Assembly (NCBI GenBank): GCA_029817715.1
Contig: JARUPY010000539.1
Span: 5,245,501 to 5,309,500, forward strand
Reading direction: 5' to 3'
Length of the DNA: 64,000 nucleotides
Source of the DNA: Melastoma dodecandrum
Lineage: Eukaryota; Streptophyta; Magnoliopsida; Myrtales; Melastomataceae
The notes below the pieces were generated by a model. That model was given only the letters and a program-made list of their open reading frames with translations, searched no databases and was not told the origin of the DNA. Every line of letters begins with the position of its first letter. The stretch's first letter is position 1. This document shows, piece by piece, positions 21,314-35,300 of the stretch. A program made the position numbers and the translations under genes.

Positions 21314-23914
21314 AAATTGTTAATTAATAAAAACACGGGATCTTTCAACATGTCTCTACGTAATTGTCGCCCCCCTTTCCCAATACTTTAAAAATGGATC
21401 ATGTGGGCTTAATCATCAATCCCCATACATTTGAAGATCAGAATGTGGTGCTTTAAACTTAATAATTTCCCAAATAGGATGAATGTTCAGACCCATCCCG
21501 GTATATATATAAAGTCTGACGACAATTTCATTAGAACAATTATTGAAATCAAATTATAATTTACAAATTATTTTATTTGATGAGTAACCCTCTACAGCAT
21601 AACGTTGAGGCATTTGTTAATTTCCTTAATAAAAATAAATTGTTTCTAAATCTTTAATTTGGATGATAATATTTGATTTTGAGTTGTCTAATAAAAGGAT
21701 TTGGAAAATCTAAAGCGTATCAAATGTATTTAGACATCTCAGTATTTGTTTTAAATATATTCCGAGATAATTCAAAATATATTGCAAAATGAAATATTAT
21801 TTCCAAATTTCTGGTGAGCAAGCGTAGCAAAATGGCTTATTGTAGTGTAACAACGTATAGCTCAGGTTAGATGTGGCTCAGCAACACTTTGCTCAAGCTC
21901 ATTACTAAAGATAAGCGAAGTATTACAGCAACACAATGCTATGATTTTCGAGCTTGTTAAACAGTCTTTAATCTCATGGATTTTCGGCGTGTTCAACACC
22001 AAGACATCAAAGCCCGTGACGCCTTTTCAATCTCAACCACAATGGAGTTGTCAGCAAGAGAGCATTAGTTGATGAGGGACCCCACATTTGTGGTTGTCAT
22101 TGACGAAGGTGCCTCCCGATCAACTTCTAAGCAGGCTCGGTGGTTAACCAGCATCTTCCCCGAAACCCATGACACCAACAGCCCCATCATCATTGATCCA
22201 GGCTCAAAGCAGTGTCAAGAGTTGGCACCACACCTCACCAACCAGATCCGATGTCTCTTTCTTTCCCTCAGAACCATGCCACCCTCCACCTCCCTTGTTC
22301 CCAGGTCACTGCTCCAGATTTGGCTTCCCGACGTTAGCGCAAACTAGACCCCTTCGTTTGTCCACACCACAGTCATGACCAGATGGTTGATTTCTCCAGC
22401 CCCAACCTGGAGTGGCTGCTTTGATCTCCTGCCTCAGCCGTCTGACGATTCTTAAAGGAGTGAAGACACCCCATTCACGGATCACACCTCGGCGACTAAA
22501 ACCTGTCACTTCTCAGCCTCTCCCCAACGTCGCTGCTCTCACCATTTCCAGCACTATTGGCATCTCCACCCCTAGACGTAGACGCCTCCGACCTCGGCGA
22601 ACTGCGTCCACGCCTCTAGTCACTTCAAATTAGCAACCCAACAACATCCTGTCTCGACCGTTTGCTCCAAATATCACAATAGCGACGTTCCTCTGCAATA
22701 CTCACTCATCCCTCAATGGTTGTGCTCCTTTTGTCCACCAGCGGCTATGATGAGGCTCTCAAGGTGTCTTCCCCGACTGCATCTCCTCGAAGCATAGAGC
22801 GACGGCTAGAAGTGGCCTCCTCACCACGGTCGACCCCTGATTTCAGCCCCCATCCTCAACGGACTCCGACTCCGAGTCTCGCCGTATAGATCCAGCCACG
22901 GCGTTCAAAATCCAACGCCCAGACTGCCCTCCGACTGTGACAAGCGGAAGCAAAGAAAGATGAGGGTATTTGGGCTGCAATGTCATCAGCCATCTCCACT
23001 TTTCCTCTGCACTTGGTGGAGGACCCGTGGTTCCTCGACTTCCCTTCTTCTGATTAAAGATAGATATTTGGGGGCGTGCTTTGCGGACAACCAAGGCACG
23101 CAACCCGTTCGAAGCTTTCGGAACAAGAAACAACATATATTTTGAGTTTATTTGGATTCCTGAAGATCAAGACTCTCTGAGATGTTTGGTATCTTCCATG
23201 TGAACTTCTTCGCGTGATACGTCCATGAGCTGCGCTTCCTTTTTTTATCCTCTCCACGATCGATCAGCTTTCGAATTCACGGATAAAACAGGAGAGAAGG
23301 GGAGGAAGGGGGCGATGACTCACCTTAGGATTGGAGGGGGAGTCATGAGAAGAGGATTTCCTACTAATCAACCTCCTGAAGGTGTCCATTATCAGACAGT
23401 AGGGGAAGTCTCTCCAATCAATCGATCAAATACGTGAAAAAATAGGACGGAGAAGACAACCCCTTTCCCCACGATGTCAATCCCAATGCTGAGTACGATC
23501 ATGGGACAAAATGAAACTCACAAAGGAGATGATGAAGAAGACAAGCTAACTTTGACTTCACCCTCCCTTAACTCAAGTCTTTTTGCATCTTCCTCTTTTT
23601 GTTTTGATTTTTTTATCATTTTTCTATGGGTTATTATTAAGAGGTTTGTACTCATTGATTTAAAAAAAATCACGAAATACGTGTAAAATACCAAACTTCT
23701 CCAAGAACTTCTCCACGTGACTATCAAAAGTTCAGGCCCGAGCCTGAGCCCAAACTTGTCAAGCTTTAATTTTATTCGAGTCGGGCTCGGGCCAAGAGAC
23801 ATGCCGGGCCGAGTAGTTCGCGAGCCAGCCCGGCTCATTAACACCCCTAGATGCATGGAAAACGAATCGCAAATTTATACGATCAGCATTCTCATGTTAA
23901 TAATGTTGACTTAC
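21314..23914. other. Intergenic region without recognised genes
   Basis: AT-rich up to about 22,040, then GC-richer sequence at 22,070-22,930 with short ORFs in several frames but no family match. The segment at about 23,715-23,850 (CCCGAGCC, CGGGCTCGGGCC, TTAACACCCCTAG) looks like a short non-autonomous DNA transposon end of a kind common in plants, possibly hAT. No complete element was delimited. Confidence 0.35.
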
Positions 23915-24344
23915 ATAGAAAGCGACCACCACCCGGCCATGTATGTAGAAGGCAGCTTGATCTGCGCGCTGAAGAATCCGTGTTGGTACATGTCCGAGGT
24001 AATGAACCCGGCACCTGCACCCGGGAGGATCATTTAAAAAAATCCCAAGAAATAACAAACTAACTATGGTTATAAAACGAAAAATGAAGGCAGTTTATCG
24101 AGGACGTACCGGTGAAACCGTCGAGGAGGATGCGAGCGTTCTCGTCATCGGTGCGGATAAGGTTGTCATCGTCAAAGGAGATGGCGGTGATGTCCTTGAA
24201 GGCAGATATGTCGCCCGACCAAAGGAGGAACAGGGTCATTGCGAAGGGGACGGCGATGTAGCCGTGGTTGCAACAGGCATAAAGAGAGGGAGCGTGACGA
24301 GAGACGAAGGAGGGTGGACACCGAGGACGAACAGGAAATTCCAT
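23915..24344 (-). pseudogene. Xyloglucan endotransglucosylase/hydrolase (XTH) relic, 5' part
   Basis: Two exon pieces, 24344-24110 and 24014-23915. The first has a hydrophobic N-terminus and then FDDDNLIRTDDENARILLDG. The second reads GFITSDMYQHGFFSAQIKLP and, one frame over, VVVAFY before a GTAAGT donor. This is the N-terminal part of an XTH (glycosyl hydrolase 16), which cuts and rejoins xyloglucan in the cell wall. A one-base loss before VVVAFY breaks the frame, and the exons with the catalytic DELDFEF-type motif are absent. Confidence 0.75.
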
Positions 24345-24426
24345 TTCTGAACAAAATCTTCTTTATGTCTATCCTTAGGTTGTGATTCGATCTGGTTTTA
24401 TGATATATATACATACACACGCCATT

Positions 24427-24966
24427 ACCATAAACCGAAGTAGATGCAAAAATCATTTCAAAAGCAGTCGATGATCTTGGAGAGCATATTATATTTTCTT
24501 CCAGCATAACATATCCCCTCCCAGAGAACATGACAAAATTTACCCTCAAAATCTCAGAACTGCTTCGGACGTTCAATATGCAGGGGTCCCTAATCAGTCA
24601 TTCACCCAAGAGGACCAACATTGCTGGTACTAAACCTTCAGCTACAATTTCATCAGCAAGCTAGAAAATTGAGGCTAAGTCTACCTATCTTCTATCATAT
24701 TTCGCCTGCCAATTGTCATGAAAGGAAGATTTTAGTCAGAAAACCTCGTGGACATGGGATGTACAGTCATTGAGGAGGACCATCCACAACTAGAACTCTC
24801 TACATGAAATGGACTAATCGGGGGGACAGGGTGAGGGATTTTGGCAAAGTCCTAGAACAAAGAGTAGCCATGGACATGGACAAGGCATGGCTTCCCTTCT
24901 CTCCTAAGGATGTTAATAATAACAATAATCATCATAATAAAGGATTACACTTCAATTGCAAATAAT
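24427..24966 (-). repeat. 0.53-kb direct repeat, copy 1
   Basis: It matches 25834-26362 from CATTACCATAAACC to GGATTACACTTCAATT, with many small differences. It starts less than 100 bp from the XTH relic. It contains no recognised protein; reading frames on either strand are short. Confidence 0.8.
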
Positions 24967-25204
24967 GGGGCTGATCAATTCCCTATAAATCTACTTCTTG
25001 GTTGATCTTCTTTGGGTCCTCGTCGTTTCATGCGAGCTATAATGGCATAGCCCTATAATACGCCTCGTTACTTCTGACGTCGAGGGATGCTGATCTGGAT
25101 ACTGAGCCGCACGGTTGATTGCGAGCTAGAGTAGCTCAACCATCATCTCCTTGACGTCCTGGTAAACATAAAGAGCTCGAGATCGAAGACTCTATGAGCT
25201 CCAC

Positions 25205-25500
25205 TTCTCCCACGAAAACATCAAGTCGTCCAACATTCTCCTGACCAAATCATATGATGCTCACCTCTTTGACTTTGGCCTCGTCCACCTCGTCGACCAT
25301 CCTTCCACTCCAGCACGTGTTGCTGGTTATCGTGCCCAATAGGTTACTAATCCTTGGAAAGCATCTCAGCAGGCGGACGTCTACAGCTTTGGTGTCTTGT
25401 TCCCGGAACTTCTGACGGGGAAGGCCCCTACGAACTCTCTCCTGAATGAAGAAGGGGTAGACCTTCCGAGGTGGTCGCAGTCCGTTGAGATCAATCATTG
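25205..25500 (+). pseudogene. LRR receptor-like kinase relic, kinase C-lobe
   Basis: The plus strand reads [51 protein letters not shown] and EEGVDLPRW. This is the C-lobe of a plant inactive-type LRR receptor kinase (the At1g48480/RLK902 group), where HGNIKSSNILL and the [18 protein letters not shown] block are typical. An in-frame TAG sits where the APEV motif should be, and neither the N-lobe nor the receptor part is present. Confidence 0.8.
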
Positions 25501-25833
25501 CTCTTGGAGCTCCCGCGACATCGAGTATCTGCATTCCCAGGGTTCTAATGTCTCAACGGAGTCCTCTTGGTTTCCTTGTTTCCTGTCACAAAATACGATG
25601 AGTCAGAAATTAACAATGATGCCCCTCATTCGAGTGTTAAGTCATTACACATGAGTATTGATTATTCTAATAGGATGAATCATTGAAGAATATCGGGTAA
25701 TCAAATGCTAAGTGCAGACCAGTTTGTGCCACGGTCGGGACAATCATACTTACTATTTGTTCGAAGTTATATTGTTAGATTTACCCTAAGCACTGGGTGC
25801 ATCAGTTATGTTGAATTCATTCTTCCATCTCCA

Positions 25834-26362
25834 TTACCATAAACCCAAGTAGATGCAAAAGTCATTTTAAAAGCATTCGCTGATCTAGCAGAGCATATTA
25901 TGTTTTCTTCCAGCAGAACATAACCCCTCCCAGAGAACATGAAAAATTTACTCTCAAAATCTAGGAACTGCTTTGGACGTTCAATATGCAGGGGTCCTAA
26001 TCAGTCATTCACCCAGGAGAACCAACATTGCTGGCTCCAAATCTTTAGCTACAATTTCATCAGCAAACTACAAAATTGAGGCCAAGTCCACCTATCTTCA
26101 ATGAGATCTCGCCTGCCAATTGTCATGAAAGGAAGATTCCAGTCAGAAAACCTCGTGGACATGGGATGTACAGTCATTGAGGAGGATCGTCCACAACCAG
26201 AACTCCACATGAAATGGAGTAATTGAGGAGGATTTTGGCAAAGTGCCAGAACAAAGAGCATCAGCCATGGACATGGCAAGAAAAGGCTTCCCTTCTCTCC
26301 TAAGGAATTAGATAATAATAATAATCATTATGATAAAGGATTACACTTCAATTACAAACATT
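25834..26362 (-). repeat. 0.53-kb direct repeat, copy 2
   Basis: Second copy of 24427-24966. It ends immediately before the first unit of the protease array. The two copies flank the kinase relic. An ORF of 76 codons on the minus strand (26049-26279) has no recognisable family and is not kept open in copy 1. Confidence 0.8.
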
Positions 26363-26389
26363 GAGACGAAGAATGAATAACTCCAAGAT

Positions 26390-29300
26390 CTCGCAACTTT
26401 TAATTATGGCAAAAGACTGGAAGATACACATGATACACAGCTCATACTTCCAACCCGTATAGTTCTGTTCCCCTATCCAATTGGAGGTATCCCTATTCTC
26501 CCCATTTTCTTCCGTACGAATTCATAATCTTCCAATATGGTTGGCCACATTCTTCTCCGTAGCCAACTACGGTGACAGCATGATTGATTTCCGGTTCCTT
26601 GAGGGTCTTCTTTGTCAAGAGTCCATATGCCACCTTTGTACTTATGCATTCTCTTCGTCATCATTATAGATTCGCAACAGCCCTCATTAGATCCTTCTCG
26701 TTTTGTGGTACTCTCTCAAATCCCTTTATGTACATGCGTGGAAGCATTGTATAATCGGCAGGACAACGATGTCCGATATATGGATACAAAGCCTCGGACG
26801 TTATACCGCAGCGGCTGATGTAATCCAATGCAACATCTACCTGGCCTCCTTCGTCCCAATGTTCCGAAATGGCGTCTATCAGATGCTGGGGAGATAACTC
26901 AACGGTTAACCCCAATATAATCTTTATGATTGCTTCTATTGTGGCCCACCTGCACCGAGTACATCAGGTCCTCGCTGGGCCCTGGCCCAGGCCCAACCCC
27001 ATTAACGGGATTTACTCTTATAGGCCTGGCGCACTTACGGACCAAGGGCAAGCCCTAGGCCTGCCAGGGAGGAGGCCCATGGGCTTTATTAGCCATCATC
27101 CATGGGACCATCCTTATTGTCCAAGTGGTGTCCTCTAATCGAGTACATGATACACAACTCCTACTTCCAACCCGTATGGTGCTATTCCCCTCTCCAATCA
27201 GAGGTACCCCCTCTCTCCCTATTTTCATCCGTACGAATTCCTAATCTTCCAATATGGTTGGCCACATTCCTCTCTGTAGCCAACAACGGTGACAGCATGA
27301 TTGATTTCCCATTCCTTGAGGTTCTTCTTTGTAAAGAGTCCATATGCCACATTTGTACTTATGCTTTCTTTTCGTCATCATTATACATTGGCAACTGCCC
27401 TCATTAGATCATCCTCGTATTGTGGTACTCTCTCAAATCCCTTAATGTACATGCGTGGAAGCATTGTATAAACGGCAGGACACAATGTCCGATATATGGA
27501 TACCAAGCCTCGAACGTTATACCGCAGCGGCTGATGTAATCCAATGCAACATCTACCTGGCCTCCTTCGTCCAAATGTTCCGAAATGGCGTTTATCAAAT
27601 GCTGGGGAGATAACTCAACGGTTAACCCCAATATAACCTCTATGATTGCTTCTATTGTGGCCCACATGCACCGAATACATCTGGCCCAGACCCAACCCCA
27701 TTAAGGGGATTTACTCTTATAGGCCTGGCGCACTTACGGACTAAGGGCAAGCCCAAGGCTTGCCAGGGAGGAGGCCCATGGGCTTTATTAGCCATCATCC
27801 ATGGGACCATCTTTATTGTCCATGTGGTGTCCTCCAATCGATCACATGATACACAGCTCCTACTTCCAACCCGTATGGTTTTATTCCCCTCTCCAATCGG
27901 AGGTACCCCCTCTCTCCCCATTTTCATCCGTACGAATTCCTAATCTTCCAATATGGTTGGCCACATTCCTCTCCGTAGCCAACAACGGTGACGGCATGAT
28001 TGATTTCCGGTTCTTTGAGGGTCTTCTTTGTCAAGAGTCCATATGCCACCTTTGTACTTATGCATTCTCTTCGTCATCATTATAGATTAGCAACAGCCCT
28101 CATTATATCCTCCTCGTTTTGTGGTACTCTCTCAAATCCCTTTATGTACATGCGTGGAAGCATTGTATAAACGGTAGGACCACGATGTCCAATATATGGA
28201 TACAAAGCCACGAACGTTATACCGCAGCGGCAGATGTAATCCAATGCAACATCTACCTGGCCTCCTTCATCCCAATGTTGCGAAATGGCGTCTATAAGAT
28301 GCTGGGGAGACAACTCAACGGTTAACCCCAGTTTAATCTTTATGATTGCTTCTATTGTGGCCCACCTGGACCGAGTACATCAGGCCCACGCTGGGCCCTG
28401 GCCCAGGCCCAACCCCATTAAAGGGATTTACTCTTATAGGCCTCGCGCACTGATGGACCAAGGGCACCCTAGGACTGCCAGGGAGGAGGCCCATGGGCTT
28501 TATTAGCCATCATCCATGGGACCATCCTTATTGTCCAAGTGGTGTCCTCTAATCGAGCACATGATACACAGCTCCTACTTCCTACCCGTATGGTGCTATT
28601 CCCCTCTCCAATCGGAGGTACCCCCTCTCTCCCCATTTTCAACCGTACGAATTCCTAATCTTCCAATATGGTTGGCCACATTCGTCTCCGTAGTCAACTA
28701 CGGTGACAGCATGATTGATTTCCGGTTCCTTGAGGGTCTTCTTTGTCAAGAGTCCATATGCCACCTTTGTACTTATGCATTCCCTTCGTCATCATTATAG
28801 ATTGGCAACAGCCCTCATTAAATCCTCTTCGTTTTGTGGTACTCTCCCAAATCCATTTATGTACATGCGTGGAAGCATTGTATAAACGGCAGGACCACGA
28901 TGTCCGATATATGGAAACAAAGCCTCGGACGTTATACCGCAGCGGCTGATGTAATCCAATGCAACTTCTACCTGGCCTCCTTCGTCCAAATGTTCCGAAA
29001 TGGCGTTTATCAAATGCTGGGGAGATAACTCAACGGTTAACCCCAATATAACCTCTATGATTGCTTCTATTGTGTCCCACATGCACCGAATACATCTGGC
29101 CCAGACCCAACCCCATTAAGGGGATTTACTCTTATAGGCCTGGCGCACTTACGGACTAAGGGCAAGCCCAAGGCTTGCCAGGGAGGAGGCCCATGGGCTT
29201 TATTAGCCATCATCCATGGGACCATCTTTATTGTCCATGTGGTGTCCTCCAATCGATCACATGATACACAGCTCCTACTTCCAACCCGTATGGTTTTATT

Positions 29301-32300
29301 CCCCTCTCCAATCGGAGGTACCCCCTCTCTCCCCATTTTCATCCGTACGAATTCCTAATCTTCCAATATGGTTGGCCACATTCCTCTCCGTAGCCAACAA
29401 CGGTGACGGCATGATTGATTTCCGGTTCCTTGAGGGTCTTCTTTGTCAAGAGTCCATATGCCACCTTTGTACTTATGCATTCTCTTCGTCATCATTATAG
29501 ATTAGCAACAGCCCTCATTATATCCTCCTCGTTTTGTGGTACTCTCTCAAATCCCTTTATGTACATGCGTGGAAGCATTGTATAAACGGTAGGACCACGA
29601 TGTCCAATATATGGATACAAAGCCACGAACGTTATACCGCAGCGGCAGATGTAATCCAATGCAACATCTACCTGGCCTCCTTCATCCCAATGTTCCGATA
29701 TGGCGTCCATAAGATGCTGGGGTGATAACTCAACGGTTAACCCCAATTTAACCTTTATGATTGCTTCTGTTGTGGCCCACCTGCCCCGAGTACATCAGGC
29801 CCTCGCTGGGCCCTGGCCCAGGCCCAACCCCAGTAAGGGGATTTACTCTTATAGGCCTGGCGCACTTACGGACTAAGGGCAAGCCCTAGGCCTGCCAGGG
29901 AGGATGGCCATGGGCTTTATTAGCCATCATCCATGGGACCATTCTTATTGTCCAAATGGTGTCCTCTAATTGAGCACATGATACACAGTTCCTACTTCCA
30001 ACCCGTATGGTTCTGTTCCCCTCTCCAATCGGAGATACCCCCCCTCTCTCCCCTTTTTCTTCCATACGAATTCCTAATCTTCCAATATGGTTGGCCACAT
30101 TCCTCTCCGTAGCCAACTACGGTGACAGCATGATTGATTTCCCGCTCCTTGAGGGTCTTCTTTGTCAAGAGTCCATATGCCACCTTTGTACTTATGCATT
30201 CTCTTCGTCATCATTATAGATTGGCAACAGCCCTCATTAAATCTTCCTCGTTTTGTGGTACTCTCTTAAATCCCTTTATGTACATGTGTGGAAGCATTGT
30301 ATAAACGGCATGACCACGATGTCCAATAGATGGATACAAAGCCACGGACGTTATACCGCAGCGGCTGATGTAATCCAATGCAACATCTACCTGGCCTCCT
30401 TCATCCCAATGTTGCGAAATGGAGTCTATAAGATGCTGGGGAGACAACTCAACGGTTAAACCCAGTTTAATCTTTATGATTGCTTCTATTGTGGCCCACC
30501 TGGACCGAGTACATCAGGCCCACGCTGGGCCCTGGCCCAGGCCCAACCCCATTAAAGGGATTTACTCTTATAGGCCTCGCGCACTGATGGACCAAGGGCA
30601 AGCCCTAGGACTGCCAGGGAGGAGGCCCATGGGCTTTATTAGCCATCATCCATGGGACCATCCTTATTGTCCAAGTGGTGTCCTCTAATCGAGCACATGA
30701 TACACAGCTCCTACTTCCTACCCGTATGGTGCTATTCCCCTCTCCAATCGGAGGTACCCCCTCTCTCCCCATTTTCATCCGTACGAATTCCTAATCTTCC
30801 AATATGGTTGGCCACATTCGTCTCCGTAGTCAACTACGGTGACAGCATGATTGATTTCCGGTTCCTTGAGGGTCTTCTTTGTCAAGAGTCCATATGCCAC
30901 CTTTGTACTTATGCATTCCCTTCGTCATCATTATAGATTGGCAACAGCCCTCATTAAATCCTCTTCGTTTTGTGGTACTCTCCCAAATCCATTTATGTAC
31001 ATGCGTGGAAGCATTGTATAAACGGCAGGACCACGATGTCCGATATATGTATACAAAGCCTCGGACGTTATACCGCAGCGGCTGATGTAATCCAATGCAA
31101 CTTCTACCTGGCCTCCTTCGTCCCAATGTTCCGAAATGGCGTCTACCAGATGCTGGGGAGATAACTCAACGGTGAACTCCAATTTAATCTTTATGATTGC
31201 TTCTGTTGTGGCCCACCTGCCCCGAGTACATCAGGCCCTCGCTGGGCCCTGGCCCAGGCCCAACCCCAGTAAGGGGATTTACTCTTATAGGCCTGGCGCA
31301 CTTACGGACCAAGGGCAAGCCCTGGGCCTGCTAGGGAGGAGGCCCATGGGCTTTATTAGCCATCATCCATGGGTCCATCCGTATTGTCGAAGTGGTGTCC
31401 TCTAATCGAGCACATGATACACAGCTCCTACTTCCAACCAGTATGGTTTTATTCCCCTCTCCAATCGGAGGTACCCCCTCTCTCCCCATTTTCATCCGTA
31501 CGAATTCCTAATCTTCCAATATGGTTGGCCACATTCCTCTCCGAAGCCAACTACGGTGACAGCATGATTGATTTCCGGTTCCTTGAGGGTCTTCTTTGTC
31601 AAGAGTCCATATGCCACATTTGTACTTATGCATTCTCTTCGTCATCATTTTAGATTGGCAACAGCCCTCATTAGATCCTCCTCGTTTTGTGGTACTCTCT
31701 CAAATCCCTGCGTGGAAGCATTGTATAAACGGCAGGACCACGATGTCCAATATATGGATACAAAGCCTCGGACGTTATACCGCAGCGGCTGATGTAATCC
31801 AATACAACATCTACCTGGCCTCCTTCATCCCAATGTTCCGAATTGGCGTCTATAAGATGCTGGGGAGATAACTCAACGGTGAACTCCAATTTATTCTTTA
31901 TGATTGCTTCTATTGTGCCCCACCTGGACCGAGTACATCAGGCCCTCGTTGGGCCCTGGCCCAGGCCCAACCCCATTAATGGGTTTACTCTTTTAGGCCT
32001 GGCGCACTTACGGACTAAGGGCACGCCCGAGGCCTGCCAGGGAGGAGGCCCATGGGCTTTATTAGCCATCATTCATGGGACCATCCTTATTGTCCAAGTG
32101 GTGTCCTCTAATTGAGCACATGTTACACAGTTCCTAGTTCAAACCCGTATGGTTCTGTTCCCCTCTTCAGTCGGAGATACCCCCCCTCTCTCCCCATTTT
32201 CTTCCATACGAATTCTAATCTTCCAATATGGTTGGCCACATTCCTCTCTGTAGCCAACAACGGTGACAGCATGATTGATTTCCCATTCCTTGACGTTCTT

Positions 32301-35300
32301 CTTTGTAAAGAGTCCATATGCCACATTTGTACTTATGCTTTCTCTTCGTCATCATTATAGATTGGCAACAGCCCTCATTAGATCATCATCGTATTGTGAT
32401 ACTCTCTCAAATCCCTTAATGTACATGCGTGGAACCGTTGTATAAACGGCAGGACCACGATGTCCGATATTTGGATACAAAGTCTCGAACATTATACCGC
32501 AGCGGCTGATGTAATCGAATGCAACATCTACCTGGCCGCCTTCGTCCCAATATTCCGAAATGGCGTCTATCAGATGCTAGGGAGATAACTCAACGATTAA
32601 CCCTAATATAATCTTTATGATTGCTTCTATTGTGGCCCACATGCACCGAGTACATCTGGCCCAGACCCAACCCCATTAAGGGGATTTACTCTTATAGGCC
32701 TGGCGCACTTACGGACCAAGGGCAAGCCCAAGGCTTGCCAGAGAGGAGGCCCATGGACTTTATTAGCCATCATCCATTGGACCATCCTTATTGTCCATGT
32801 GGTGTCCTCTAATCGATCACATGATACACAGCTCCTACTTCCAACCCGTATGGTTCTATTCCCATCTCCAATCGGAGGTACCCTCTCTCTGCCCATTTTC
32901 ATCCGTACGAATTCCTAATCTTCCAATATGGTTGGCCACATTCCTCTCCGTAGCCAACTACGGTAACAGCATGATTGATTTCCGGTTCCTTGAGGGTCTT
33001 CTTTGTCAAGAGTCCATATGCCACCTTTGTGCTTATGCATTCTCTTCGTCATCATTATAGATTAGCAACAGCCCTCATTAGATCCTCCTCGTTTTGTGGT
33101 ACTCTCTGAAATCCCTTTATGTACATGCGTGGAAGCATTGTATAAACGGCAGGACCACGATGTCCAACATATGGATACAAAGCCACGGACGTTATAACGC
33201 AGCGGCAGAAGTAATCCATTGCAACATCTACCTCGCCTCCTTCATCCCAATGTTTCGAAATGGCGTCTATAAGATGCTGGGGAGATAACTCAACGGTTAA
33301 CCCCAATATAATCTTTATGATTGCTTCTGTTGTGGCCCACCTGGACCGAGTACATCAGGCCCTCGCTGGGCCCTGGCCCAGGCCCAACCCCATTAAGGGG
33401 ATTTACTCTTATAGGCCTGGCGCACTTACGAACCAAGGGCAAGCCCTAGCACTGCTAGGGTGGAAGCCCATGGACTTTATTAGCCATCATCCGTGGGACC
33501 ATACTTATTGTCCAAGTGGTATCCTCTAATCGAGCACATGATACACAGCTCCTACTTCCAACCCGTATGGTTCTATTCCCCTCTCCAATCGGAGGTACCC
33601 CATCTCTCCCCATTTTCATCCGTACGAATTCCAAATCTTCCAATATGGTTGGCCACATTCCTCTCCGTAGCCAACTACGGTGACAGCATGATTGATTTCC
33701 GGTTCCTTGAGGGTCTTCTTTGTCAAGAGTCCATATACCACCTTTGTACTTATGCATTCTCTACGTCATCATTTTTGATTGGCAACAGCCCACATTAGAT
33801 CCTCCTCGTTTTGTGGTACTCTCTCAAATCCTTTTATGAACATGCGTGGAAGCATTGTATAAACGGCAGGACCACGAAGTCCCATATATCGAAACAAAGC
33901 CACGGACGTTATACCGCAGCGGCTGATGTAATCCAATGCAACATCTACCTGGCCTCCTTCATCCCAATGTTGCGAAATGGCGTCTATAAGATGCTGGGGA
34001 GACAACTCAACGGTTAACCCCAGTTTAATCTTTATGATGGCTTCTATTGTGGCCCACCTGGACCGAGTACATCAGGACCTCGCTGGGCCCTGGCCTAGGC
34101 CCAACCCCATTAAAGGGATTTACTCTTATAGGCCTTGCGCACTTACGGACCAAGGGCAAGCCCTAGGCCTACCTGGGAGGTGGCCCATGGGCTTTATTAG
34201 CCATCATCCATGGGACCATCCTTATTGTCCAAGTGGTGTCCTCTAATCGATCACATGATACACAGCTCCTACTTCCAACCCGTATGGTGCTATTCCCCTC
34301 TCCAATCGGAGGTACCCCCTCTCTCCCCATTTTCATCCGTACGAATTCCTAATCTTCCAATATGGTTGGCCACATTCCTCTCCGTTGCCAACTACGGTGA
34401 CAGCATGATTGATTTCCGGTTCCTTGAGGGTCTTCTTTGTCAAGAGTCCATATGCCACCTTTGTACATATGCATGCCCTTCGTCATCATTATAGATTGGC
34501 AACAGCTCTGATTAAGTCCTCCTCGTTTTGTGGTACTCTCCCAAATCGCTTTATGTACATGCGTGGAAGCATTGTATAAACGGCAGGACCACGATGTCCG
34601 ATATATGGACACAAAGCCTCGGACGTTATACCGCAGCGGCTGATGTAATCCAATGCAACTTCTACCTGGCCTCCTTCGTCCCAATGTTCCGAAATGGCGT
34701 CTATCATATACTGGGGAGATAACTCAACGGTTAACCCCAACATAATCTTTATGATTGCTTCTATTGTGGCCCACCTGGACTGAGTACATCAGGCCCTCGC
34801 TAGGCCCTGGCCTAGGCCCAACTCCATTAAGGGGATTTACTCTTGTAGGCCTGGCGCACTTACGGACCAAGGGCAAGCCCTAGGCCTGCTAGGGAGGAGG
34901 CCCATGGGCTTTATTAGCCATCATCCATGGGACCATTCGTATTGTCGAAGTGGTGTCCTCTAATCGAGCACATGATACACAGCTCCTACTTCCAACCCGT
35001 ATGGTTATATTCCCCTCTCCAATCGGAGGTACCCCCTCTCTCCCCATTTTCATCCGTACGAATTCCTAATCTTCCAATATGGTTGGCCACATTCCTCTCC
35101 GAAGCCAACTACGGTGACAGCATGATATATTTCCGGTTCCTTGAGGGTCTTCTTTGTCAAGAGTCCATATGCCACCTTTGTACTTATGCATTCTCTTCGT
35201 CATCATTTTAGATTGGCAACAGCCCTCATTAGATCCACCTCGTTTTGTGGTACTCTCTCAAATCCCTTTATGAACATGCGTGGAAGCATTGTATAAACGG

